7,405 nt of DNA, taken from NCBI GenBank assembly GCA_013813755.1, contig JACCRD010000162.1, forward strand, positions 1 to 7,405, given 5' to 3'. Position numbers and translations under genes: made by a program. The DNA is from Acidobacteriota bacterium. GTDB lineage: Bacteria; Acidobacteriota; Blastocatellia; Pyrinomonadales; Pyrinomonadaceae. Positions 1 through 5,906 of the stretch are shown here, piece after piece. The notes below the pieces were generated by a model. It did no database searches, was not told the DNA's origin, and worked only from the letters and a program-made list of their open reading frames with translations. Within the stretch, counting starts at the first letter, position 1, and each line of letters starts with the position of its first letter.

Positions 1-993
1 GAGAAGTTCATCCGCCGATGTCTCGCCCCCCATCAACTTGTTGAAGCTTTCAGATTGCCCGTTTTGACTTTCAAATTTAGCTTGTTTCTGCTTTATCTGA
101 GCAAAATTCGCCGGAAAAAATCTTTCTATAACTTTAAGTGCGGACGGGTTGCCGTAAAAAGAAGTCGCGTTCGGACGAAGTATAAACTTAGCGGTTTTAT
201 CGGCTAAATCTCGCAGAAAACGGTCGGATAATTTGAGCGCTGGAGTTTCCTCTGTTTTTGCCTGTCCAAATTCACCCAAAAAATATTGTAGAAAACTCGA
301 ATCTTGATTGTTGTCACCGAAATTTATGTTAAGAAGTTTTTGCGCTACTAATTCAATCAACTCATTTGCCGTTTGAGAATCTTTCTGGTGAATTTTCCTG
401 AGTAAATTTACGGTGTCAGGAGACACATCCTTTTTTAAACTCTCTCGAAGAAGTTTGGCGGCGCGCTGCGGATTTTGATCAACTGCCATTGCGATTAAGC
501 GTTGCTCGCTTTGGACTTCATTTCGAGCAAAATAACGACTTTGAGATTGATTGTCGTCGGCTAAATTTAAAATTGCCTGCGCGATTTTTACCGGGCGAGT
601 TTTTAGCATTGCATCGAGCGCGTATTCCGCATCACGCGCCGCGATGGTCTGCAAAATTACCAAACGCGGCGATTGCCCGTAAATTAAATTATTAAGATAT
701 TCCTTTTTTCCCTTTTGGGCTTCGGCTTCAGTTTGCGCGGTGATTAAATCAGTAATCGAGTTTTGGAAAAGGGCGCGTGCGCGTTTTTCGTCGGTATGCC
801 ACAAAATGTTTCCGACTTTTGCGTAAACAAAGGCGCGGTTTTCGGGAAGTCGCAGATTTTTCGCGCCGGCGAGAATCTGTTCGACAAGCGCTGTTTCCTG
901 CCGCAATTTTTCCTTCGTCGCTTCATCAGTGCTTTGAGCGGAAATAAAGAAAGGAAATACCAAAAGCGTGAGAATAAACAGGAAACGTCGCAT
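1..993 (-). CDS. Secreted helical protein of unknown function (C-terminus beyond window)
   Basis: An uninterrupted frame of 331 codons runs from an ATG at 993-991 off the left edge, so only the N-terminal part is visible. The first 19 residues (MRRFLFILTLLVFPFFISA) look like a Sec signal peptide: two arginines, a hydrophobic core, and a likely signal peptidase I cut after Ala19 before Gln-Ser. The protein is therefore probably exported. The rest is rich in Lys, Glu, Gln, Ala and Leu, with heptad-like helical stretches (roughly residues 20-210) and no cysteines or membrane segments. I see no catalytic motif and do not recognise a family. The alternation of short helices could suggest a helical-repeat (TPR-like) fold, but this is a guess. 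The start is well supported by a GGAGGA Shine-Dalgarno seven bases upstream. It lies 153 bp downstream of pdxJ on the same strand, so it could be co-transcribed or have its own promoter. Any link to PdxJ is unproven. Confidence 0.85.
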   Translation of the reverse strand, partial: MRRFLFILTLLVFPFFISAQSTDEATKEKLRQETALVEQILAGAKNLRLPENRAFVYAKVGNILWHTDEKRARALFQNSITDLITAQTEAEAQKGKKEYLNNLIYGQSPRLVILQTIAARDAEYALDAMLKTRPVKIAQAILNLADDNQSQSRYFARNEVQSEQRLIAMAVDQNPQRAAKLLRESLKKDVSPDTVNLLRKIHQKDSQTANELIELVAQKLLNINFGDNNQDSSFLQYFLGEFGQAKTEETPALKLSDRFLRDLADKTAKFILRPNATSFYGNPSALKVIERFFPANFAQIKQKQAKFESQNGQSESFNKLMGGETSADELL

Positions 994-1000
994 CTTTTAA

Positions 1001-1006
1001 TCCTCC
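1001..1006 (-). promoter_or_regulatory. Shine-Dalgarno site of the secreted-protein gene
   Basis: Read on the minus strand this is GGAGGA, followed by seven bases and then the ATG at 993. It is the only strong Shine-Dalgarno sequence before any gene start in the window, and it fixes this start. Confidence 0.8.
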
Positions 1007-1014
1007 AATTTCGG

Positions 1015-1034
1015 ACATTACCAGCTGATAATGT
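1015..1034. repeat. 20-bp near-perfect inverted repeat in the leader of the secreted-protein gene
   Basis: The two halves, ACATTACCAG and CTGATAATGT, are reverse complements except for one mismatched pair, and there is no spacer. The site lies nine bases upstream of the Shine-Dalgarno of the gene starting at 993. A spacerless dyad suits binding of a dimeric regulator better than an RNA hairpin, which would need an unpaired loop. The symmetry is directly visible; a regulatory role is inference. Confidence 0.5.
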
Positions 1035-1146
1035 TTATTTTAAAAGTTTGTCTTCTTCCTAACAGAGATATGAAAGCGGAGAAAGGTTGCCGGGCGAAGA
1101 AATACTTAACAAATTTTTTAAATTCCTTTCTTTTTAAAATTGAAAT

Positions 1147-1896
1147 TTATTTGTTTGAGATTGCGTTGATCATTTCTTTGACGGCTTGATTCAATCCGAC
1201 AAAAATTGAGTGCGAGATAATGTTGTGTCCGATATTAAACTCTGTAATTTCAGAAATCACGGCAAGCGCGGCGACGTTTCGATAAGTTAAACCGTGTCCG
1301 GCGGCAACGATCAGACCCGAATTTTTGGCAATCTGCGCCGCATTCCTGACACGCCGGATTTCTTCTGTCGCTCGCTCGAGTCCTGCGCTGTGTGAGGATT
1401 TCGCGCCGATTGTTAAATCTGCGTATTCTGCCGTGCAAATTTCGATTTGTTGCGCGCCTGCCCGTTTTGCCGCTTCAATCTGTTTTTCTTCAGGGTCGAT
1501 AAAAACGCTTGTAAAAATTCCGGCGTCGCGCAAATCTTTGATTGCCAAACTGACAGCCTCAAAATTACTCGCAACATCCAAGCCGCCTTCGGTAGTTACT
1601 TCGTTTGGATTTTCCGGCACGAGCGTGACGGAATCCGGCTTTATTGCAAGAGCGATTTTGACCATCTCTGTGGTTGCCGCCATTTCGACATTCAGATAAG
1701 TGGTGACAACTTCGCGCAGAAGCGAAATGTCTTTGTCCTGAATATGCCGCCGGTCCTGCCGAAGATGAACTGTGATGCCGTGCGCGCCGGCGTGTTCGCA
1801 AATAACTGCTGCGGCGATAATGCTAGGCTCGATTGTTTTGCGCGCTTCTCTAACTGTGGCGACGTGATCAATATTGACGTTTAATCTTTGGTTCAT
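1147..1896 (-). CDS. pdxJ: Pyridoxine 5'-phosphate synthase PdxJ
   Basis: PdxJ catalyses the last ring-closing step of the DXP-dependent vitamin B6 pathway. It condenses 1-deoxy-D-xylulose 5-phosphate with 3-amino-1-hydroxyacetone 1-phosphate to give pyridoxine 5'-phosphate in the cytoplasm. The 249 residues match the usual family length (about 240) for a TIM-barrel enzyme. Clear signatures are VNIDHVATVREAR at residues 7-19, HGITVHLRQDRRHI at 39-52 (His44, Arg46, His51) and NVEMAAT at 69-75 with the catalytic Glu71. AAGHGLTY at 198-205 carries His201, equivalent to the catalytic His193 of E. coli. NIGHNIISHSIFVGL at 221-235 is the C-terminal phosphate-binding stretch. All expected active-site residues are present, so it should be functional. 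The start is set by an ATGA overlap with the upstream glycosyltransferase, which suggests translational coupling. It ends with TAA. PdxA and the rest of the pathway are not in the window. Confidence 0.97.
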   Translation of the reverse strand: MNQRLNVNIDHVATVREARKTIEPSIIAAAVICEHAGAHGITVHLRQDRRHIQDKDISLLREVVTTYLNVEMAATTEMVKIALAIKPDSVTLVPENPNEVTTEGGLDVASNFEAVSLAIKDLRDAGIFTSVFIDPEEKQIEAAKRAGAQQIEICTAEYADLTIGAKSSHSAGLERATEEIRRVRNAAQIAKNSGLIVAAGHGLTYRNVAALAVISEITEFNIGHNIISHSIFVGLNQAVKEMINAISNK

Positions 1897-2636
1897 AAAG
1901 CGATTTTGTACTTCCCTTGTTTCGCGTTTCGGCGGATTTGGAGAACTTCCGTGAACATTCTCCGGCTGTCGCGGAAAACGCTAATTGTTGTTCCCTCGCA
2001 GTGATTCCAACGGACGGGAATTTCCTTGAGGCGCAATTTGTGATAATTGGCGACAAACAGAAATTCGACGTCAAAACCGAAACGGTCAATTTTCATCACG
2101 TCGAGTAGCGGACGGAACTTCTGCATTCTGAACGCTTTAAAACCGCACTGCGTGTCCCAGAACGGTAAGCCGGTTTGCAGGCGGACGAGCAGATTAAAAA
2201 CTTTCCCGCTTTGTTCGCGCCGCCACGGCTGATGAATTCCGATTAAATTTCGGTCGAGCGCGCGCGAACCAAAAGTGACATCAAATTCATCAAGCTCAAT
2301 CGGTTCGACAAGTTTCGGCAGTTCCTCGATTGGTGTCGATAAATCAGCGTCGCTAAACAAAGCAATCGCACCACTTGCCGCCATCAGACCGGTTTTGACC
2401 GCAAAACCTTTGCCGCGATTTTCTTCGTAGCGGATAACTTTGGTTTTGATGCCGGGAAATTCTTCACAGGCTTCGCGCCCGACTTCGGCGGTTTTATCAC
2501 CTGAACCGTCATCAACAACAATTAATTCAGCGTTCAGACTTTCTTTGTTAATAAAATCAAGAATGTTTCGAAGCGAATCGCCGAGTCGTTTTTCTTCGTT
2601 AAATGCCGGAATAACAATGGAAAGAGTAGATTTCAT
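1893..2636 (-). CDS. GT2 glycosyltransferase, polyprenyl-phosphate sugar transferase type (DPM1/ALG5-like)
   Basis: This is a 247-residue family 2 glycosyltransferase with a GT-A fold. The N-terminal nucleotide-sugar site reads TLSIVIPAFNEEKRLGDSL (residues 4-22). DDGS lies at 42-45, ENRGKG at 72-77, and the metal-binding motif DAD at 96-98. The C-terminal half has CGFKAFR and RFGFDVEFLF, typical of the dolichyl-phosphate glucose/mannose synthase branch. Such enzymes move a sugar from a nucleotide donor to a polyprenyl phosphate at the inner face of the membrane. There is no C-terminal membrane segment, so it is probably peripheral. The sugar cannot be read from the sequence. I chose the ATG at 2636 because the protein then begins as relatives do and a promoter-like sequence lies just upstream. 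The frame can be extended to a TTG at 2741, adding 35 residues that include a hydrophobic stretch, but this would run through that promoter. Its TGA overlaps the ATG of pdxJ. Confidence 0.88.
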   Translation of the reverse strand: MKSTLSIVIPAFNEEKRLGDSLRNILDFINKESLNAELIVVDDGSGDKTAEVGREACEEFPGIKTKVIRYEENRGKGFAVKTGLMAASGAIALFSDADLSTPIEELPKLVEPIELDEFDVTFGSRALDRNLIGIHQPWRREQSGKVFNLLVRLQTGLPFWDTQCGFKAFRMQKFRPLLDVMKIDRFGFDVEFLFVANYHKLRLKEIPVRWNHCEGTTISVFRDSRRMFTEVLQIRRNAKQGKYKIAL

Positions 2637-2659
2637 CGTGATAAAAAAACTAAAAATCA

Positions 2660-2688
2660 ATAGTAATTGCAGAGCGGTATTTTGTAAA
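2660..2688 (-). promoter_or_regulatory. Predicted sigma70-type promoter for the glycosyltransferase-pdxJ operon
   Basis: On the minus strand a -35-like TTTACA (2688-2683, 5 of 6 matches to consensus) is separated by 17 bp from a -10-like TACTAT (2665-2660, 4 of 6). The -10 box ends 23 bases before the ATG at 2636, giving a leader of only about 15-17 bases with no Shine-Dalgarno. Prediction by eye only. Confidence 0.35.
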
Positions 2689-2734
2689 TCAGAAGTGAAA
2701 TGTTTTTTAAATGTCAGTGAGCTTTTGGTTTTAA

Positions 2735-2779
2735 TTGACAACTAAAGACTGACTTTTTACAACCAATTCGTGATATAAT
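2735..2779 (+). promoter_or_regulatory. Predicted promoter region of the S41 peptidase
   Basis: A perfect -10 hexamer TATAAT (2774-2779) is preceded by TGA, giving an extended -10 element (TGN before TATAAT), which can work with a poor -35. The best -35-like match is CTGACT at 2749-2754, with a long 19-bp spacer. A second possible promoter overlaps it: a perfect TTGACA at 2735-2740, a 17-bp spacer and TACAAC at 2758-2763. The ATG follows the TATAAT by 21 bases. This placement argues against the TTG at 2780 as a start. Confidence 0.5.
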
Positions 2780-2800
2780 TTGCAAAAGTGTAGAAAATTT

Positions 2801-4450
2801 ATGATTACTAAAAAGTTTGGACTAATGGCGCTTCTTGTGGTTCTGGCTGGCGCGGTTTTTGGTGGTATTTTCGGTAATTTGCCGGTTACTTCCTCAGCTG
2901 ATGCGACGCTAAATTCCGAAAAAATTGTTGCCGACTATCGCGAAGCTCTAGGCGTCATTGACAACAATTACGTCGGAAAAATCGACCACGAAAAAGTTTC
3001 CGAAAGCTCAATCCAAAGTATGTTGTGGACGCTTGACCCGCATTCAGCTTTTTTTACGCGCGATGAATTTCGCAAACTTTATGAAGATCAGTCTTCTCAA
3101 TTTTACGGCATCGGCGTTTCAATTCTGCAGCACCGCGACGGAGTTTATATCAGTTCGATCATTCCCAATACACCCGCCGATAAAGCCGGTTTGCGCTATG
3201 GCGATAAATTTGTGCAGATTGACGGCAAAGACGCTAAAAAATACACGAGTGCCGAAGTTTCTAAAAACGTCCGCGGCGAGCGCGGAACGCCCGTTAACAT
3301 TAAAGTTGAACGTCCGGGAAGCGAAACGTTGAATTTTGATATTGTGCGCGGCGGTGTTCCTTTGCCTTCGATTCGCAATCATTTTATGCTCAAAGACAAT
3401 ATCGGCTACGTCGCTCTCAGCGGCGGATTTCAGGAAACAACTGCAGACGAACTGGACAAGTCAATTGCCGATTTAAAAAAACAGGGAATGAAAAGCCTCG
3501 TGCTTGACCTGCGCGGAAATCCCGGCGGGCTTCTGCCGCAGTCAATCGAAGTTGTCAGTCGATTTATATCATCCGGGCAAACTGTCGTCTCGGTTAAGGG
3601 GCGTTCGGGTTATGCGCAGTCAAAAGATTTACGTTCGAGCGGCAGGACACTCCACGATTTCCCGCTGGTGGTAATGATCAACGGCAGTTCGGCTTCGGCT
3701 TCGGAAATTGTTGCGGGTGCGATTCAGGATTACGGACGCGGAATGGTCGTCGGAACCGACAGTTTCGGAAAAGGTTTGGTACAGAGAGTTTTCCCGTTGC
3801 CGCTCGGCGCGGGATTGACCTTGACGACTGCTCGATACTACACGCCTTACGGACGCTCTCTGCAGAAGGATTATTCGGGCGGCTCGATTTATGATTACTA
3901 CACAAATAATTCGGGCGGCGAGGAAGAAGGACCGGGTAAAATAAATCCGAATGTCAAGCCTAAACCGGCGGGAAGTCCTGTCACGACGGCAGGCGGCAGA
4001 GTTTTCAACAGCGGGCGCGGAATCGAGCCGGATATTAAAGCCACTCCGCTCGCGCTCACGCCGCTTCGTTTTCGAATCAACGAAGCCGCCTTTTTCTTTG
4101 TACGGCAGTTAATATCCGGGCAAATGAAAGGCTTGGAGTCATACAAAGTCGGCAAACAAAATTTTAATTTGACGATTCAGCCGAATGATCTGCAGATTAC
4201 CGATAAAATTTTAGAAGCGTTTCGCGTCTTTGCCGTTAAAGATAAAGACAACGGTTTGACAATTGAAAATATTAACAGTCAGCTTGAATTTGCTAAAACA
4301 AGACTGCGCCAGGAACTTGCCATTGCAAATTATTCGAGCGAAGCCGGGCAGCAGGTTTTAACCGAAACTGATCCGCAGGTTTTGAAAGCAATCGAGGCAG
4401 TGCCTGAAGCTCAGAAATTACTCGGAAACTTTCAGGCGAATAAACGGTAA
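2801..4450 (+). CDS. S41 family C-terminal processing peptidase (CtpA/Prc-like) with PDZ domain
   Basis: This is a 549-residue serine protease of the tail-specific/C-terminal processing family, expected outside the inner membrane, where such enzymes trim or degrade envelope proteins. A positively charged N-terminus and a hydrophobic stretch (residues 8-25) form a signal peptide or membrane anchor. A PDZ domain follows at about 101-180 (YGIGVSI, then PADKAGLRYGDKF). The protease core has the catalytic Ser299 in SSASASEI, Lys324 in SFGKGLVQ and Gln328, with the same 25-residue Ser-Lys spacing as E. coli Prc. Between TPYGRSLQ (348-355) and GRGIEPDI (405-412) sits a Gly/Pro/Glu-rich insert of about 45 residues, probably a flexible loop. 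The last 135 residues are a helix-rich tail of unknown role. The ATG at 2801 is preferred over a TTG at 2780, which lies inside the promoter; no clear Shine-Dalgarno is present. It is transcribed alone and converges on chrA. Its substrate cannot be inferred from its neighbours. Confidence 0.94.
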   Translation: MITKKFGLMALLVVLAGAVFGGIFGNLPVTSSADATLNSEKIVADYREALGVIDNNYVGKIDHEKVSESSIQSMLWTLDPHSAFFTRDEFRKLYEDQSSQFYGIGVSILQHRDGVYISSIIPNTPADKAGLRYGDKFVQIDGKDAKKYTSAEVSKNVRGERGTPVNIKVERPGSETLNFDIVRGGVPLPSIRNHFMLKDNIGYVALSGGFQETTADELDKSIADLKKQGMKSLVLDLRGNPGGLLPQSIEVVSRFISSGQTVVSVKGRSGYAQSKDLRSSGRTLHDFPLVVMINGSSASASEIVAGAIQDYGRGMVVGTDSFGKGLVQRVFPLPLGAGLTLTTARYYTPYGRSLQKDYSGGSIYDYYTNNSGGEEEGPGKINPNVKPKPAGSPVTTAGGRVFNSGRGIEPDIKATPLALTPLRFRINEAAFFFVRQLISGQMKGLESYKVGKQNFNLTIQPNDLQITDKILEAFRVFAVKDKDNGLTIENINSQLEFAKTRLRQELAIANYSSEAGQQVLTETDPQVLKAIEAVPEAQKLLGNFQANKR

Positions 4451-4516
4451 ATTATTTAATAGAGAAACGCGCGCTTTAGTTTGACTGCCAATGGCGAGAA
4501 CTGAAGTCGCATTTCT

Positions 4517-5416
4517 TTATGCAAAAATAAAATATTTTGCCAGTCCGATCAGACCGCCGACGATGACAACAATCATAACATCCGCTTTGAAAAAATAAAG
4601 TCCAATGAAAGCGAGAATCGTCAACGAAAGGGCAAAAAACTCCGTTTGATTGTCGGGCAAAAAGATTACCGCCGCTCCAAACGTAATCGCTAAATTAAGA
4701 ATTACGCCGACGACCGCCGCCATAACCCCGGAAAGCGCGCCGGTTACTTTTTTGTTGTCGCGTAATTTATCAATATAAGGCGCGCCGATAAAAATAAAGA
4801 AAAACGAAGGCAAAAATGTCGCGTAAGTTGCCAAAATCGCCGAGACAATCGCGCTTAAAGTTTGATTGGCGAGCGGCAAATTATTCCATCCCGTCATAAA
4901 GCCGATAAACTGCAAAACCATTATCAGAGGTCCCGGCGTTGTCTCCGCTAAAGCCAAACCATCAACCGTCTGCGCGGCGGTCAGCCACCCGGAACTAACG
5001 ACGGCTTGATTGACATAAGCTAAAACCGCATACGCGCCCCCAAATGTGACAAGCGCCGCCTGCGTAAAAAATAAATAAACCCGGGTCAGCAAATTTTCAT
5101 ATCCGAGCAGACTGACCAGCAAAATAAAAGGAACCAGCCACAAAACAAGCGAAACGGCAAAAATTTTCAGCGGTTGAAGTCTGGAAATGGCTTTTTGTGG
5201 TTCTCGGGTGGAAATTTTTAACGCGCCGGTAGTGTCTTTTGAAAATTGCAGAGCGGCGAATCCGACGATCGCGGCGCAGACAACGATCAATGGAAAAGGT
5301 ACTTGAAAAAAATAGATCGCCGCAAATGCGGATGTGGCAATCAAGATGTGCCACACAGATTTAAAGGATTTTTTGCCGATTTTCAAAACCGCTTCAATAA
5401 CGATTGCGACGACCAC
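4517..5416 (-). CDS. ChrA C-terminal fragment (up to 299 residues)
   Basis: This is the rest of chrA after the internal TAG, in the same frame. The first usable start after the stop is a GTG at 5416-5414, with no good ribosome-binding site. It holds the remaining helices of the N-terminal domain and the complete C-terminal domain. The latter repeats the ChrA signatures as TFGGAYAVL (residues 124-132) and ETTPGPLIMV (158-167), followed by several hydrophobic helices to the end. A product would exist only if translation restarted here. I treat it as part of the broken chrA, not a separate gene. Confidence 0.65.
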   Translation of the reverse strand: MVVAIVIEAVLKIGKKSFKSVWHILIATSAFAAIYFFQVPFPLIVVCAAIVGFAALQFSKDTTGALKISTREPQKAISRLQPLKIFAVSLVLWLVPFILLVSLLGYENLLTRVYLFFTQAALVTFGGAYAVLAYVNQAVVSSGWLTAAQTVDGLALAETTPGPLIMVLQFIGFMTGWNNLPLANQTLSAIVSAILATYATFLPSFFFIFIGAPYIDKLRDNKKVTGALSGVMAAVVGVILNLAITFGAAVIFLPDNQTEFFALSLTILAFIGLYFFKADVMIVVIVGGLIGLAKYFIFA

Positions 5417-5446
5417 CGCTTTGAATCCGTCTAAAACCGCGTCGAT

Positions 5447-5788
5447 CTACGGTATATTTTCGTAAACTGCGTAAACATAAGAAAGCAAAAGCAGCAGAAT
5501 AACCGATGGTAAAACAAAAAGAACACCGGCGGCAATTCCTCCGCGAATCCCGTGCAGCCGCCAGCCAATATAAGTCGCCAGCTGTTGGGCTTCGGGTCCG
5601 GGAAGCAGCATACAAAAATTAAGCGCGTGCAGAAAATCGTCCTGCTCAACCCATCGACGATTCTCGACGAGTTCCTTCTGCATAATGGCGATCTGTCCTG
5701 CCGGTCCGCCGAATGAAATAAAGCCGAGCTTTAACCAAAAGCGAAAAGCTTCCTTAAAAGTAACTGTAACTTTTGCGGCATTGTTCAT
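5447..5788 (-). CDS. ChrA N-terminal fragment (113 residues)
   Basis: This is the translatable piece of chrA ahead of the internal TAG. It contains the ChrA signature FGGPAGQIA (residues 26-34) with the following ELVENRRWV, then PGPEAQQLATYIGW (63-76) and a long hydrophobic segment (about 86-107). It ends YENIP, in the middle of the N-terminal domain. It is too short to be one of the paired short-chain ChrA proteins, which are roughly 180-200 residues per domain, so independent function is unlikely. The start ATG lacks a Shine-Dalgarno. Confidence 0.7.
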   Translation of the reverse strand: MNNAAKVTVTFKEAFRFWLKLGFISFGGPAGQIAIMQKELVENRRWVEQDDFLHALNFCMLLPGPEAQQLATYIGWRLHGIRGGIAAGVLFVLPSVILLLLLSYVYAVYENIP

Positions 5789-5906
5789 CGTTAAAGTAAT
5801 ATAACTTCATAAATATTATTTCTCCAAACAAAATTCACAAACGTCTTTATCGTAATTTTCCTAATCTTGGAGTAAAATAATCACGTCATAATACAAACAA
5901 TTTTCT
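5789..5906. promoter_or_regulatory. Divergent AT-rich promoter region between chrA and pfkA
   Basis: This 118-bp region must drive both genes. Toward pfkA, a -10-like CATAAT (5887-5892) lies 14 bases before the ATG and TAAAAT (5873-5878) lies 28 bases before it; neither has a good -35. Toward chrA, TATATT on the minus strand falls only nine bases before the ATG, within an imperfect palindrome at 5794-5807 (AAGT and ACTT arms). Neither gene has a Shine-Dalgarno at normal spacing. Exact promoters cannot be fixed by eye. Confidence 0.35.

Larger units (their letters stand above)
4517..5788 (-). pseudogene. chrA: chrA, full-length chromate transporter gene interrupted by an in-frame TAG
   Basis: Read from the ATG at 5788 to the TAA at 4519-4517, one frame gives 424 codons. 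This is the size of long-chain (two-domain) ChrA chromate efflux proteins, about 400-430 residues. The only break is TAG at 5449-5447 (codon 114). Translation on both sides stays in the same frame and continues the family pattern: YENIP, then the stop, then IDAVLDGFKAVVVAIVIEA. Both halves carry the hallmark motifs, so the gene was recently intact or the stop is a sequence error. One C-to-T change from a CAG glutamine codon would explain it, but the original codon is not known. As read, it should give no full transporter unless the stop is suppressed or translation restarts. ChrA exports chromate and in some bacteria has other or unknown anion roles. The gene is transcribed divergently from pfkA and convergent with the S41 peptidase, with no ChrB-like regulator nearby. 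Confidence 0.85.

Noticed and set aside
489..1062. Open frames on the plus strand (489-695, 763-1062) and a minus frame at 744-926
   Set aside because: They overlap the long signal-peptide-bearing frame at 1-993, lack ribosome-binding sites and have compositions typical of shadow frames.
1325..1884. Plus-strand open frames opposite pdxJ
   Set aside because: pdxJ is unmistakable on the other strand; these frames look like no protein family and have no start signals.
2637..2741. A TTG start at 2741 extending the glycosyltransferase by 35 residues
   Set aside because: It would pass through the predicted promoter, has no Shine-Dalgarno, and relatives begin at the TLSIVIPAFNEE stretch. The hydrophobic stretch in the extension keeps some doubt alive.
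2713..2753. GTCAGT and ACTGAC inverted repeat in the divergent promoter region
   Set aside because: The arms are only six bases and 29 bases apart; such a pair is expected by chance.
2780..2800. A TTG start at 2780 for the S41 peptidase
   Set aside because: It falls at the edge of the TATAAT box, where the transcript would not yet have begun. The ATG at 2801 gives a normal signal-peptide start.
4451..4516. A bidirectional terminator between the convergent S41 peptidase and chrA genes
   Set aside because: Only short, bulged pairings (GCC-AAT-GGC, GACT with AGTC) and no U-tract were found.
5447..5449. TAG read as a sense codon by a changed genetic code
   Set aside because: No other gene in the window has an in-frame TAG, although well over 2000 codons are visible. 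One case cannot support recoding.
4517..5788. A pair of short-chain ChrA proteins encoded by two adjacent genes
   Set aside because: The break falls in the middle of the N-terminal domain, not between domains, and the frame is shared across a single stop codon.
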